DNA of 64,000 bases from Scytonema sp. UIC 10036 (GCF_009725235.1 NZ_WJFC01000033.1:1-64000); one strand, 5' to 3'; shown: positions 45,785-55,575, counted from the first letter of the stretch. A program made the numbers and translations. Notes: a model not told the origin generated them from the sequence alone.

Positions 45785-47398
45785 ATGATGACTTTTAATC
45801 AGGAACCGCCTAATAGCACTAAGAGGGTAAGAAAAGAAAACGAAGAGCTTCAAAAACTATGGGATCTGTACCATGAAAAATTCTCTAAGTTGCGTCACGC
45901 TTTAGCAACTGAGACTGATGCAGCTAAGAAGTTTCAATTGGAGCAGCAAATTAAAGAGGTGCAAACTCAATTGCAGGATATTGAAAAGCAATTAGACGAG
46001 AGGGAGGCGACGCCCCAGCAACCTGGGTTAAGGCACAGCCAGAATAACGAAACTCAACAGGAGTTGCCCAACAGGGAAATACCTGAAATTGATCGGGAGA
46101 TTAAGCAGGTTGAAGCAAAATTACGCAGGTTTAAGAAACCCGCAATAATAAGTTCCTTTTTCTCGTTTCTGAGAGCTTTAAGAATCAAACTTTATACTTG
46201 CAAAAAGAGGCTAGTTATTTTTACTGTATTTATTTTATGTGGTGTAAGTGTAGTATTTATGTTTTACATCTTGAGACTCTCTAATTCAGATGTCTGTAAA
46301 TCGCCCGCTGCTGATGTGAGCAGCATAGACTTTAGTCCTAATGGGGAGTATCTCGCAACAGCAAGTTTGGACAAAACAGTACGAATATTAAAAGTAACAG
46401 AAACCACCGACCAGAAGAATGGCAGCGATATCCCTTGTCAGCTAGAGACAGAGGGTGTAGTGGCTGTTAAATTCAGTCCTGACGGAAAATATTTAGCCAC
46501 AGCTACTTTGAATTCAGCAAACTTATGGAATGTGAATCATAGTATCATTAGCTCGAAGCACCAAGATTTAAGCCACAATCTTACAAAGCCTAATAATGAA
46601 CCGCCGTACAAGAACTCTGTAGTTACAATTGACTTTAGTCAGGATGGAAACTACGTGGCTACGGCTAGTGCTGACGGCGAGATAAAAGTGTGGAACATGA
46701 AGAATTTGAAAGAAGTAAAGGTTTTAACACCACCTCAAACACAACGAAAAGCTTATATAGTGTCTGTTAGCTTTAGTCATGATGGAAATTACATAGCTAC
46801 AACCGATGTCAACGATACAGCAAATGTATGGGAGTTGAAAGCAAATGATAGCACCTTTACCCCTCAACTGCTGAAAAGTATCAGTAACGTTACAGCCATT
46901 GCATTTTTGAAAGATGGAAATAAGATAAATCTCGTTACAGGTAGTGCTGATGGAACTATACAGGTAAGGGATATCTCTGACCTTGAAAATCCTGCTTCTT
47001 TGCCTAAGGATAATAGTCTTACTTATGTTATGGATGTTAGTGTCAGTCCGGGTGGGAAATTTATAACCGCGCTCAGCTTAGATCAAAAAGTATACATCTG
47101 GGATTGGAAGAATAAGAAGAAGTTTACTCTGGTCGAAGATCAGAATAAAAATACTCATGTAACAGCCATTGCCTTTAGTTCAGATGACAAGTATTTGGCT
47201 ATAGCTAACATAGATGATACTAGAACAGATGTAACAGTATTGAACACAGAGAAAGGAAGCACAACAGTTAGCCCGTTTACACCGGAAGGGAATGGCTTAG
47301 TGATGGCCGTCGCCTTTAGCCCAACACACAAAGATGAAGTGTACCTTGCTACGGCTAGAGCCGATGGCAGTATAAATATGAGAAAGTTACCTGAATAG
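45785..47398 (+). CDS. membrane WD40 protein sharing the CHAT partner's helical module
   Basis: 537 aa. N-terminal helical module at about 19-71 with LRHALATETDAAKKFQLEQQ, nearly the same pattern as the CHAT protein; a linker with a second coiled helix (REIKQVEAKLRRFKKPA); one membrane segment (about 138-160, FTVFILCGVSVVFMFYIL); then seven or so WD40 repeats (DFSPNGEYLATASLDKTVRI and like) to the end. Positive residues before the membrane segment suggest the module lies in the cytosol and the WD40 propeller outside. It would sense something outside and signal to the CHAT protease. WD repeats lack most Trp-Asp ends but keep the strands. Confidence 0.8.
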   Translation: MMTFNQEPPNSTKRVRKENEELQKLWDLYHEKFSKLRHALATETDAAKKFQLEQQIKEVQTQLQDIEKQLDEREATPQQPGLRHSQNNETQQELPNREIPEIDREIKQVEAKLRRFKKPAIISSFFSFLRALRIKLYTCKKRLVIFTVFILCGVSVVFMFYILRLSNSDVCKSPAADVSSIDFSPNGEYLATASLDKTVRILKVTETTDQKNGSDIPCQLETEGVVAVKFSPDGKYLATATLNSANLWNVNHSIISSKHQDLSHNLTKPNNEPPYKNSVVTIDFSQDGNYVATASADGEIKVWNMKNLKEVKVLTPPQTQRKAYIVSVSFSHDGNYIATTDVNDTANVWELKANDSTFTPQLLKSISNVTAIAFLKDGNKINLVTGSADGTIQVRDISDLENPASLPKDNSLTYVMDVSVSPGGKFITALSLDQKVYIWDWKNKKKFTLVEDQNKNTHVTAIAFSSDDKYLAIANIDDTRTDVTVLNTEKGSTTVSPFTPEGNGLVMAVAFSPTHKDEVYLATARADGSINMRKLPE

Positions 47399-47464
47399 GC
47401 AAGACTTTGACCTTCTTTGGTCTGAGCAAATTGTTTCAGTTTCAAATAAGCTGCATCCACAGGT

Positions 47465-48925
47465 CTAATTTTTGCTTGCTGTTTCGCACTTGAGTGTTTC
47501 TGTATCTAGTGATTCCTGCGTTTTTTTACTAAGTAATTCCCGTGTTTCCTGAGCTGCTGTACCCATCATCTTTTTAATTACCTCTTCATCATCAGAGCGT
47601 AATGCCTCTTTGAGATACTTCTGTAAAATACAGCTTGCTTGTGTGTATTGCGGAATACGTGGACGTGGAATCCATTCTGTTGTTGCACCTTTTTTTATAT
47701 CACTATCCATCCAATTTAGCAACTGTGGATAGTGTCTATATCTAGTAATAATTTTAGGATCAAAAAATAGTCTTCGACGACTTGGTACAGAGCCATAATT
47801 CAAGGTGAATTGGCGTTGAATTGGGGCACTAGTAAAGAATTTGATAGCTTTTATAGCTTCATTTCGATGTTTTGTATGTTTGGCAACTCCAAAGCCCCAG
47901 CCCCCTTTGCATAAACCACTAGTAATCTGATTTACATGAACCATAGGAATAATACCAATCTTGCCACTCACTTTAGATCCAGTTTCATGACCCTTAGCCC
48001 AGACGAATGGCCAATTACGCATAAAAACAGCTTTACCAGCTATGAATTTCTCAAGGAGATCTTCTTCGAGGAAATTGGCATAATTAGGGGGAGAGATGTT
48101 ATTATCAATCGTGTTTCTTAAGAATTTGACCGCATCTAATGCTTGTTGTTGATCGAGTCCTACTAATGTTTGTTGTTGATCGAGTTCTACTTTTTGGTTT
48201 TTGATCCAGTAGCCACCATGACCATGTAGTACTTCAGTAAACATAGCTACAAGTGATTCATCCTTCCCAGGCCAGAGATATCCCCAAAAATCAGAATCTT
48301 TTTGGGTTTTCCGCAACTTATCCTGCAATTCTTTGGAGATAGTTTTCAACTCGTCAAACGTTTTCGGTATTTTATTAGCCTGTACCAAGTCTTTTCGGTA
48401 GTAGAGCAAGCCTATATCAGTGCGGAAGGGAACGCGATATAGTTTGCCTTCCTCGCAATTTTTACCTCCATAGCAGCCATTTTCGACCTCATTAACTAGA
48501 AAATCCTTCTTTAATTCTTGGGGTGGAAACTCTCGAGTGAGATCCATGAGCCAATCTCGTGCGGCAAATTCAGGAACCCAGATGATGTCTAAATAAAGCA
48601 GCAGATCGGTAGGCTTTCTTTTTGTGAAAGCATCAACCAAGAATTTTTTTAATTTATCGCTACCATCTAGTCGATCTCCTTCAATATTTTCGAGTTTTAT
48701 CTCAATATTATTTTGATACTTATCATTAAACTGTTTAATCAGTGGTGTCCAATGTTGTACTTCGTCTTGAGTCACTGCAAGAGAAAGAATGACTGCTTGC
48801 TGAGCAGAACAAGCTGAAATTAACTGAAAGCCTATAAATAAGGCAATCAGAAACCACACAACTTGTAAGACCCCAAGTTTCTGCAACAACTTTCGGAGTG
48901 TGCAAAATTGATACTTTTTCTCCAT
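47465..48925 (-). CDS. extracellular solute-binding lipoprotein (ABC importer type)
   Basis: 486 aa. Lipoprotein signal with lipobox LISAC (Cys around 39) after a hydrophobic stretch (VVWFLIALFIGFQ). The rest matches family 1 sugar-type binding proteins: VTQDEVQHWTPLIKQFNDK near the start, YRKDLVQANKIPKTFDELK, and AGKAVFMRNWPFVWAKG. No permease or ATPase gene follows, so it stands alone; convergent to the WD40 gene by 66 bases. It might supply ligand to the membrane sensor, but this is speculation. Confidence 0.8.
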   Translation of the reverse strand: MEKKYQFCTLRKLLQKLGVLQVVWFLIALFIGFQLISACSAQQAVILSLAVTQDEVQHWTPLIKQFNDKYQNNIEIKLENIEGDRLDGSDKLKKFLVDAFTKRKPTDLLLYLDIIWVPEFAARDWLMDLTREFPPQELKKDFLVNEVENGCYGGKNCEEGKLYRVPFRTDIGLLYYRKDLVQANKIPKTFDELKTISKELQDKLRKTQKDSDFWGYLWPGKDESLVAMFTEVLHGHGGYWIKNQKVELDQQQTLVGLDQQQALDAVKFLRNTIDNNISPPNYANFLEEDLLEKFIAGKAVFMRNWPFVWAKGHETGSKVSGKIGIIPMVHVNQITSGLCKGGWGFGVAKHTKHRNEAIKAIKFFTSAPIQRQFTLNYGSVPSRRRLFFDPKIITRYRHYPQLLNWMDSDIKKGATTEWIPRPRIPQYTQASCILQKYLKEALRSDDEEVIKKMMGTAAQETRELLSKKTQESLDTETLKCETASKN

Positions 48926-49500
48926 AGTAAAGATACTGAGGTTTTATATTACTAAAGTGTTCTACCGCCACTGGAGATATCTTTTCATTGTATTGCAATA
49001 AAAATTCAAATGAATTAGGACTTATACCAATTCGATATGAAGCTGTATAAAACTGTACGTTCGCTTATTTTATGAGGGAGAGAGGAATTAATGCCTGATT
49101 GGGTAAGGAAAAAACTGGCGCTCTTGGATCTGATTGTACTCATACCATGTAATACGAAGGCTGAAGGAGAGTAACGGTGTAATATATGGAAAGAGAAATC
49201 GGGGTTTTCGAACCTGACACGAGTGTATAAAAACAATAAAGTTCTACACTGGAACCATTTATAGTTTGCTATGCTTGCGACTGGATTTTGTATGATGGGC
49301 TTTTATTCTCAAGCATTTTCACAAACTTAGTGTCAAACTTTATTCGTATTGAAACCTTACCCACGTCCGGTATTAATTCCTCTCTCTCTTCAATCAAGAG
49401 CGAACGTACTGTCTTCAAGTTTATTTGTGCGATCGCTGGGGTGAAGTCGAAATGTGCCCAATGAGCTTGCATTGGATGAAAATGACCCATTTGACTGTTC
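48926..49500. repeat. diverged iteron and inverted-repeat region
   Basis: Contains ACCATGTAATACG (49144) and CGGTGTAATATATGG (49175-49189), iteron-like sites, and a diverged copy of the 135-bp repeat found at 55535 (ACTGTACGTTCGCT, GGATCTGATTGTACT). A second, inverted partial copy is near 49340-49420. No convincing gene; small frames here overlap the repeats. Confidence 0.6.
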
Positions 49501-49504
49501 ATAC

Positions 49505-49693
49505 TAAGAAAGATTGGGCGAATCTAAATAAGATACGGATAGTGATGCCCGATTTGCGAAACGACTGCCATTTATAAGCACATTCGCCTATTGTATACTT
49601 TGGTGATAGCTGGCTCCAGGAGTCCCATGCTTTAAGTAAGATTGGGCTAACACTTTTAAGAACTCTAATTTTTGAGCAAAGACTATTCACCAA
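49505..49693 (-). pseudogene. primase-like (PriCT-2-type) remnant
   Basis: The frame LKAWDSWSQLSPKYTIGECA, then YKWQSFRKSGITIRILFRF resembles the PriCT-2 domain found at the end of plasmid and phage primases (pattern W-WS-SPKY, CxxKWxSF, GITIxxLF). Only about 60 residues remain. It fits an abandoned plasmid replication region with the neighbouring parB remnant. Confidence 0.55.
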
Positions 49694-49771
49694 ATAATTC
49701 TTTTACTTTTTTCTTTGCTTTCTCCTTTGTTAGTATCATCTCTCTAGAACCGTCTGGGTTCTCTTCAAATC

Positions 49772-50136
49772 CAATGCTTAAAGCAGATGATGCAAATAAT
49801 TCTCAAGAAACCGAGCGGATAAATGTACGGGCTATTGTTGCTGAGAATTTGCAAATTAGTACTGGAAGCTATTCTAAGGGCAAAAAAGTATTTGAGTTTA
49901 TCTCTCAATTAAGAGAAGAAGGCAAATTACGTTCAGCTTCAGCATTACAAAAAGAATTCAACCGTAGCAATGATGCAGCGTATAAGTTTATTTGCGACGA
50001 GCATCGGGGGGAAGTGTTGAAGGTCAAGGATTTCGCAATCCTTTTAGGGGGTTTGAAGTTGGGCAAGTATACCAATTTCAGAAGGAACAACCAAGGAAAT
50101 AACGAAGTGTTCAAATTTGAATACTTCGTTATTTGA
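49772..50136 (+). pseudogene. degenerate copy of the ParB-like gene
   Basis: STGSYSKGKKVFEFISQLRE, GKLRSASALQKEFNRSND and AAYKFICDEHRGEVL match the ParB-like protein at 51229 (its KKVYEFISQLKDEGKLRSVA and ELNRSIDTAYKFVRDERREK). After about 50020 the matching sequence is in another frame (GFRNPFRGFEVGQVYQF), so there is a frameshift or deletion. A palindrome that also occurs within the intact gene ends it. Confidence 0.7.
50097..50134. repeat. 38-bp palindrome, copy 1
   Basis: Arms AAATAACGAAGTGTTCAAA / TTTGAATACTTCGTTATTT with one mismatch pair. The 28-base core (ACGAAGTG...ACTTCGT) recurs at 51658-51685 inside the ParB-like gene. Confidence 0.75.
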
Positions 50137-50248
50137 AAGTTCTTCTCAAATTTTCTAAAGATTACCACGAGTGCCTAGAGGTTTTGATGTTGGACAGGTA
50201 GCGTTGCTCGCCGCGCCACAAGTCTCGCTGAAGGTAAGCGTTTTTTTG

Positions 50249-50731
50249 CTAACTTGAAGCTGCTATTTCTTTTTGGTACTGTTCCAGCAAGCGCCCTATG
50301 CTTCTAGGCGATATATCTGAAACGATTCCTCTACGTACTGCTTCAGATGCAATAAGCTCGTTCTTGGCGTGTTGCGATCGATAGCTTCTCTCGTTCCATT
50401 TACTAATTTCAATAATTTTTGCAACTTCGACTTGTTTGCACTTTCTGGGTCTTCCGTCCTTTGATTCAAGAAACTGTTTGATTAATTCCCTTAGCTCTTC
50501 TTCCGTTTGAGCTATAAATGTTGCATTCAGCCACTTTTTACGCCAAGTCGATACGTGATGGAAACTAGTTCCTGTCTTTTTGCATATGTTTGTATTACTC
50601 TCCCCCTTAGCAGCTTCCAGTATGACAAGCGCCCGCTTGCTGATATACTCTTCTTCTGTCTCAGCAATTGATTCCAGTAGTTTTTTTTCTACCTCGTCTA
50701 GTTCTACAGGAGGCGCTTTTGGAACTGGCAT
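50249..50731 (-). CDS. IS630-type transposase N-terminal HTH part
   Basis: 160 aa. ELDEVEKKLLESIAETEEE, then ALVILEAAKGESNTNICKKT form the helix-turn-helix of IS630/Tc1-type transposases; ARPRK-like GRPRKCKQ and LLEQYQKEI follow. The DDE catalytic half is not present, and the gene ends at 50249, so it is either ORF A of a two-part element or a truncated one. No clear TIRs were found. Confidence 0.65.
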   Translation of the reverse strand: MPVPKAPPVELDEVEKKLLESIAETEEEYISKRALVILEAAKGESNTNICKKTGTSFHHVSTWRKKWLNATFIAQTEEELRELIKQFLESKDGRPRKCKQVEVAKIIEISKWNERSYRSQHAKNELIASEAVRRGIVSDISPRSIGRLLEQYQKEIAASS

Positions 50732-51228
50732 TCCTTGTTTACTCCTTTTTTCACTAAATTAGTTTTGCCAAAATGCATATTAGCTGATATACTCTTCAAG
50801 TATAAGTATTATTCCAAATAAATCAAGACTTTGAACTACCAAAGTCTTGAGGGAAAAGCAATCCAACCTGTTGTAACAGGCTGGACAAATGCTCTTTATC
50901 TATCATTGAGTCCATAATACCATGAATCTACTGCTCTGTGTACGCCTTCCCTTTGACAGGTGTTTCCTTTCTCCGTATTGGCCTTCGGTAAACTGCTTAA
51001 GTATACCTTACATTTTTGCAAAAATTCGCTTGTTTTTAGAGCGAAGGTATGACCATTTTCTTATTTCAGAAAACTTAATACTGTCTAGATATTTTATGCC
51101 TTTGGGTTGATTCAGTTCCCCAAATACTTTCCTAGTAAAAGTTTGAGCATTTGGAGAACAACAAGAGCGCTTATATCGCAAGTTTAGTTTTGTTCCACCT
51201 ATGCCTTTGAATATTTTAGGGTATAAAT
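50732..51228. other. intergenic region before the ParB-like gene
   Basis: About 500 bases without a convincing gene; mostly A/T rich. It includes a repeat-like TTGTAACAGGCTGGAC. It should hold the promoter of the ParB-like gene. Confidence 0.35.
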
Positions 51229-52413
51229 ATGTACAATTTAGACCATCAGCAGGTTATTCATCTTCCTCCAGATGAACTAGTTGTTCACCCAAGATTAATA
51301 GAAATTTACGGTGAAGATGAAGATCGCCCCTTGTTGTCAGCAAGTATTCAGCGAGAGATGAGGATTCTTGTTCCGATAGAAGTTTCAGCACGCACAGGTG
51401 TAAATGTCGTAATTGCGGGTAAGTGTCGGTTACAAATAGCTAAAAAACTCGGTTTTGCAACTGTTCCAGTCTTTTTTGGTGAATACTCTGGCGAGGAAGA
51501 AGAGTTGAAAGCTCTATACGACTTCAATATTCACCGAGAAGAAAAAACCCATTTCCAAAGGTTTATTGAGGGTGCTTACTGGGAACCTCAGCTAAAAGAA
51601 CAAGCCAAAGAGCGACAGAGGGAGAATGCCCGACGGCTAAACGATCGCAAACAATTAACGAAGTGTTCAAATTTGAATACTTCGTCAGATGACATTAGTT
51701 CTCAAGAATCTAGAGAATTGCCAGTCCTTAAAGAGGTTGCCAAAAAAGTAAAGCTTAGTGTTGGTAGCTACCACAAAGGAAAAAAAGTTTATGAGTTCAT
51801 TTCTCAATTAAAAGATGAGGGCAAATTACGCTCGGTGGCGGCGTTACAACAAGAACTCAATCGCAGTATTGATACAGCTTACAAGTTTGTGCGTGATGAG
51901 CGTCGAGAAAAAGTATTAGATGCGATCGAGAGAGGCGAGGTAAATACCATCCGTGAGGGTAACACTCTTGTACGTACAGGTTCTCGCAATCCATGGCGGA
52001 AGATTGAAGTTGGGCAGGTTTATCTGTTTAAAAAGGAGCCGCGACCAGATTTTTTTCAGCAAGCTCGTGTCATTAAAATTACAAATGAATTTGTGATATT
52101 TGCTTTTCGGAATTCTAAAACTAACGATTTAGAGACCATAAGTTTGAGACCATCAAGTATTGATGCCACGTTACAGGAGGAACCATCAGTGAAGGAAAGA
52201 GCGCGAATATTGCGGTTGTTAGAGAAATTTGGTTCCATTTATCCCTTAAGGGTAGCACTGACTGAAATGCTAAAAATTACGAATTTAACGATGGAGGAGG
52301 AACGATTCTTGGCGTATCTTGAGACTGGCAAGTACGAGGAGATGATTAGGGAGCGTGAGATTGAATTTGAAATAGCTAGAAATGAAAATACTAAAGATTG
52401 TTGTGCTGCATGA
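51229..52413 (+). CDS. ParB-like nuclease/partition-type protein
   Basis: 394 aa. N-terminal ParB-like part (HLPPDELVVHPRLIEIY, VIAGKCRLQIAKKLGFATVP) with a HREEKTHFQRFIEG segment and a basic KERQRENARRLNDRK. A central region resembles the remnant at 49772. A 28-bp palindrome (51658-51685) is translated as TKCSNLNTS inside it. The C-terminus (ALTEMLKITNLTMEEERFLAYL) is acidic and specific. Probably a DNA-binding regulator or partition protein of the plasmid-like replicon; the gene precedes rep by 57 bases or more on the same strand. Confidence 0.75.
   Translation: MYNLDHQQVIHLPPDELVVHPRLIEIYGEDEDRPLLSASIQREMRILVPIEVSARTGVNVVIAGKCRLQIAKKLGFATVPVFFGEYSGEEEELKALYDFNIHREEKTHFQRFIEGAYWEPQLKEQAKERQRENARRLNDRKQLTKCSNLNTSSDDISSQESRELPVLKEVAKKVKLSVGSYHKGKKVYEFISQLKDEGKLRSVAALQQELNRSIDTAYKFVRDERREKVLDAIERGEVNTIREGNTLVRTGSRNPWRKIEVGQVYLFKKEPRPDFFQQARVIKITNEFVIFAFRNSKTNDLETISLRPSSIDATLQEEPSVKERARILRLLEKFGSIYPLRVALTEMLKITNLTMEEERFLAYLETGKYEEMIREREIEFEIARNENTKDCCAA
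51658..51685. repeat. 28-bp palindrome inside the ParB-like gene, copy 2
   Basis: ACGAAGTGTTCAAA and TTTGAATACTTCGT arms with one mismatch, same core as 50101-50128. It lies within coding sequence yet keeps its symmetry, so it may be a mobile REP-like insertion or a protein-binding site. Confidence 0.7.
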
Positions 52414-52488
52414 AATTTTGACCTACGGGGCTTCTGACTGGCTCTCTAAAGACACATACAAATACAACTGGTGGCGTGGGGGTGCGCG

Positions 52489-55400
52489 GTGAGCAAGTTT
52501 ATCCGCACCAACCTTGTTAATCCCTGCCCTGTATGTGGAGATACTCGCGGGCGCTGCCGTCATCTGCCGAATAGCCCCGATACTGTGTTGTGCATGACGG
52601 CGACAGATGCATATTCAGCACCCATGGGCTGGAAATTTGTCAAACTCACCCGTGATGGGTTGTGGGGAATAGTACGGCGCGATACTAGTGATACTAATGA
52701 AGATTCGAGACGCGAGTGGGCTCTACGTTGGCGTTTGTTACGAAGCGAGCGCTTGCGACAAGAAAAAGCTCATCGTGCTGCCAGTCTTACCGAAGAAGAG
52801 CGCGATCGCCACATTCGAGATGTTCTCGGACAACTGCAGTTATGTCAAAAGCATGAATTCGATTTAAAACGCCGGGGACTCAGTGAAGAGTTAATCGTTG
52901 CAGGACAATTTAAATCGGTAAAGCAATGGCAAAAACTTGACAGGGAAGTTTCTCACCGTTTGGCAGGTGTTTCCCTTGGGGGACGTTCTTTGATAACCCC
53001 TCAATCTGGCTATCTTTGTCCTATATGGAACCCTATGGGACAAATTATTAGCTGGCAGTTGCGGGTTGGCAATATTGAAGTTGATGTCCCTAAATATTTT
53101 TGGGCATCCTCTCGGACAAAAAAACGCCCCACCGGACCAACGGCTCACTTGCCTAATGGCGAGTTACCTCTGACTTTTTGTACTCCTGTGATTCAGAATG
53201 AGTACACTCTCAACGAAAACGCTCCTATATCCTTTGCTTACATTGGATTGGCTGAAGGTATCCTCAAACCTTGGATTATTGCCCAAAAAAGAAATCAAAT
53301 TACCATTGGTGCTGCCGGTGGTCACTTTGCCTCAAGCCCTGAAACTTTCAAGCGGTATCTAACTGCTGCAACCGAAAAGTTGGGCGGTACAAAAGATTTG
53401 CTCTTGTGGGCTGATGCAGGTGCCGTTCTCAATAAAAATGTGATGCGCCAATACCGAAGGACTCACGAGTTAATCAGGAGTTGGGGGTACACTCTGCTCG
53501 TGGCTTGGTGGGGTCAAGTTGATAAATATTGCGCTGATGGGGATGAGTACACAGGTGAATTTGAAATTTTGAGTTGGATGGAGTTTGAAAGTTTATCGCG
53601 CCATCCCCAACGCGTTTGGGATGATGTGAAAATTCAGTTAGCCCAAATCGAAAAGCTTTTACGCCCAAAGAGAGGTTTTCAGCGACGGGTCAAGAAATCG
53701 ATTAGCAAGAAAGCTCCACAAGAAATATTAGTATACACGCACTCGGATTTACCAACTCCCGAAGAATACAAAAGATTGTTTTGCCCCAAGATTGTATATC
53801 TGGGAGATGAACGGGTCAGCCTTTGGCTGGAAGCTGTTGCAAAAGGTTGGCAACACATCTTAGATAAATCAACTCCAGGGTTGGGGAAATCTCATACAGC
53901 CGGAAGCATGACGCCACAGGAGTTTGGCAGCCGTCAACTTTGGTATCTTGCCATCGATCATCGCAATCCAACGACCATCGCGGTTGAAGCTAATTTTGTC
54001 GATTTACCCCCTCGCCATAGTGGTTTGAAGAGCGATCCGACTCGACTAACTCCCCTTGGACAGCCCTTTTTAGTCCACCCAAATGGAACTGAAAATGTGA
54101 CTGCCCCTGGTAATTGTCATCGAGCAGGTACCTTCCGCGCATTGGCTGCAAAAAATCTTAACCATATTGAAGAATCTAACAACCCAATTTGTCTCTCGTG
54201 TCACCTGCTGAATGCCTGTCGTCACAGTACCGGTGAGGGGTTTGGCTATCGCTTTCGACGGCATTCTGTTCTTCAACAGAGCCAAGTTAGAGCGCATCCA
54301 GATAGTCTCCCGAACCCAGATGATTACCAATTTTCTGATTGTGGCATGATTTGGGATGAGGCTTCTGTTATAATGCGATCGCGTAAAAAAATTGAAGTTC
54401 GTCTGGGCGATTTCAATCGAACAGTGGGTGAGTTAGCTCTGAAAGCACCGGAGTTGTTTGCCAAACTCCACCCTCTTTTTGAGCGATTGAAGTTTCTTTT
54501 TTGTGGAGGGAAGTCTAAGTCAGAGACTAATTGGGAAACGTCAGGTATTCAACTACCAAAAAATGGTCGTTATGGCTATGATGATACTGCTATTCGTCAA
54601 CTCCTCGGTCAACCGTTTGATGATATTGCCCTACTTATTGATGAACTGACTCGTCAGCTTGCTCCCGATCTGAAGTTTTTAGCTCAAAGTGCAGACAGTA
54701 TAGATATGAGTACTGGAACTAAGAGCGAGCGTTCAACTTTTAGGCGAATCAATAAACTCTTGCGATCGACTGCTTACCAAGAGTCTCAGCAAGCTCTCGA
54801 AGCGGTAGCTCTGAATTGGTTGATTCCACTTTTGTCAGTTTGGGGGGGATATATCCGTGGCGCATTAAATTTTCATAAAGGCACACTGACGGTACATTTA
54901 GAAGAGACTCGTCATCAGGATGTAGCGAACGCGGCTCAGTTTAATATCTACTTGGACGGTACGTTAGATGTCAGGTATCTTGCTCTGAAGTTAGGAGCAT
55001 CCGTTGAGGATATACTCGTTGTCGAGCAAGTCACCCCAAGCCATGACAACTTGAAGGTGGTGCAAATCACAAATATGGGTGTTTTGGGACGCGATCGCCG
55101 CTCTTCGATGCACCAACGCCTGGAGTTTTTGCGTCTTGAGATTGAAAAATTATCACCGGGAGTCGCGTTTATTGAGCGCAAGAGCTATGCCCAGTCTGGT
55201 GATGGTTATCATTTTAGAGATAGTAGGGGAGTCAACCGTTTTGCTCAAGCTACTGCTGTTGCAAGTGTAGGGATACCGTACCCGAACATTGGTGAGTTAG
55301 CTGCTGAATATCAAATTTTGACGGGTAAGCCAGTTGTTTCTGATTTATCTCTGGTGTTAGACAGCAGTCGTGTCAATGCTTCATGTGACGCGATCGCAAT

Positions 55401-55575
55401 GGACGTTTTTGGAGAGCCTACTTTCATATCCTCTGGTTCCTTGGACATAGCTTTTGAAGAGTTTGTTGATATTTGCGTCTCTGCAGAAATTATTCAGGAG
55501 TGTGGACGTTTGCGATCGCATTTACGTCCACTTGAACTGTACGTTCGCTCATTTTGTGAGGGGGGGACGAATTAA
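52489..55575 (+). CDS. CyRepA1-type plasmid replication protein
   Basis: 1028 aa from GTG 52489 (an in-frame GTG at 52471 would add six residues). The N-terminus has a primase-type zinc motif (CPVCGDTRGRCRH, then VLCM); near 260-310 a Toprim-like part (AEGILKPWIIAQ and LLLWADAGA); near 465-475 a P-loop GLGKSHTAGS; then IWDEASVIM as a DE-box-like motif. This matches the large CyRepA1-family replication proteins of cyanobacterial plasmids, fusing primase and helicase. Its last codons lie in the 135-bp inverted repeat. The partner ParB-like gene is upstream. Confidence 0.8.
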   Translation: MSKFIRTNLVNPCPVCGDTRGRCRHLPNSPDTVLCMTATDAYSAPMGWKFVKLTRDGLWGIVRRDTSDTNEDSRREWALRWRLLRSERLRQEKAHRAASLTEEERDRHIRDVLGQLQLCQKHEFDLKRRGLSEELIVAGQFKSVKQWQKLDREVSHRLAGVSLGGRSLITPQSGYLCPIWNPMGQIISWQLRVGNIEVDVPKYFWASSRTKKRPTGPTAHLPNGELPLTFCTPVIQNEYTLNENAPISFAYIGLAEGILKPWIIAQKRNQITIGAAGGHFASSPETFKRYLTAATEKLGGTKDLLLWADAGAVLNKNVMRQYRRTHELIRSWGYTLLVAWWGQVDKYCADGDEYTGEFEILSWMEFESLSRHPQRVWDDVKIQLAQIEKLLRPKRGFQRRVKKSISKKAPQEILVYTHSDLPTPEEYKRLFCPKIVYLGDERVSLWLEAVAKGWQHILDKSTPGLGKSHTAGSMTPQEFGSRQLWYLAIDHRNPTTIAVEANFVDLPPRHSGLKSDPTRLTPLGQPFLVHPNGTENVTAPGNCHRAGTFRALAAKNLNHIEESNNPICLSCHLLNACRHSTGEGFGYRFRRHSVLQQSQVRAHPDSLPNPDDYQFSDCGMIWDEASVIMRSRKKIEVRLGDFNRTVGELALKAPELFAKLHPLFERLKFLFCGGKSKSETNWETSGIQLPKNGRYGYDDTAIRQLLGQPFDDIALLIDELTRQLAPDLKFLAQSADSIDMSTGTKSERSTFRRINKLLRSTAYQESQQALEAVALNWLIPLLSVWGGYIRGALNFHKGTLTVHLEETRHQDVANAAQFNIYLDGTLDVRYLALKLGASVEDILVVEQVTPSHDNLKVVQITNMGVLGRDRRSSMHQRLEFLRLEIEKLSPGVAFIERKSYAQSGDGYHFRDSRGVNRFAQATAVASVGIPYPNIGELAAEYQILTGKPVVSDLSLVLDSSRVNASCDAIAMDVFGEPTFISSGSLDIAFEEFVDICVSAEIIQECGRLRSHLRPLELYVRSFCEGGTN

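Noticed and set aside
49269..49502. 77-aa minus-strand frame
   Set aside because: Half of it is the diverged 135-bp repeat; only the next fragment upstream (primase-like) has recognisable sequence.
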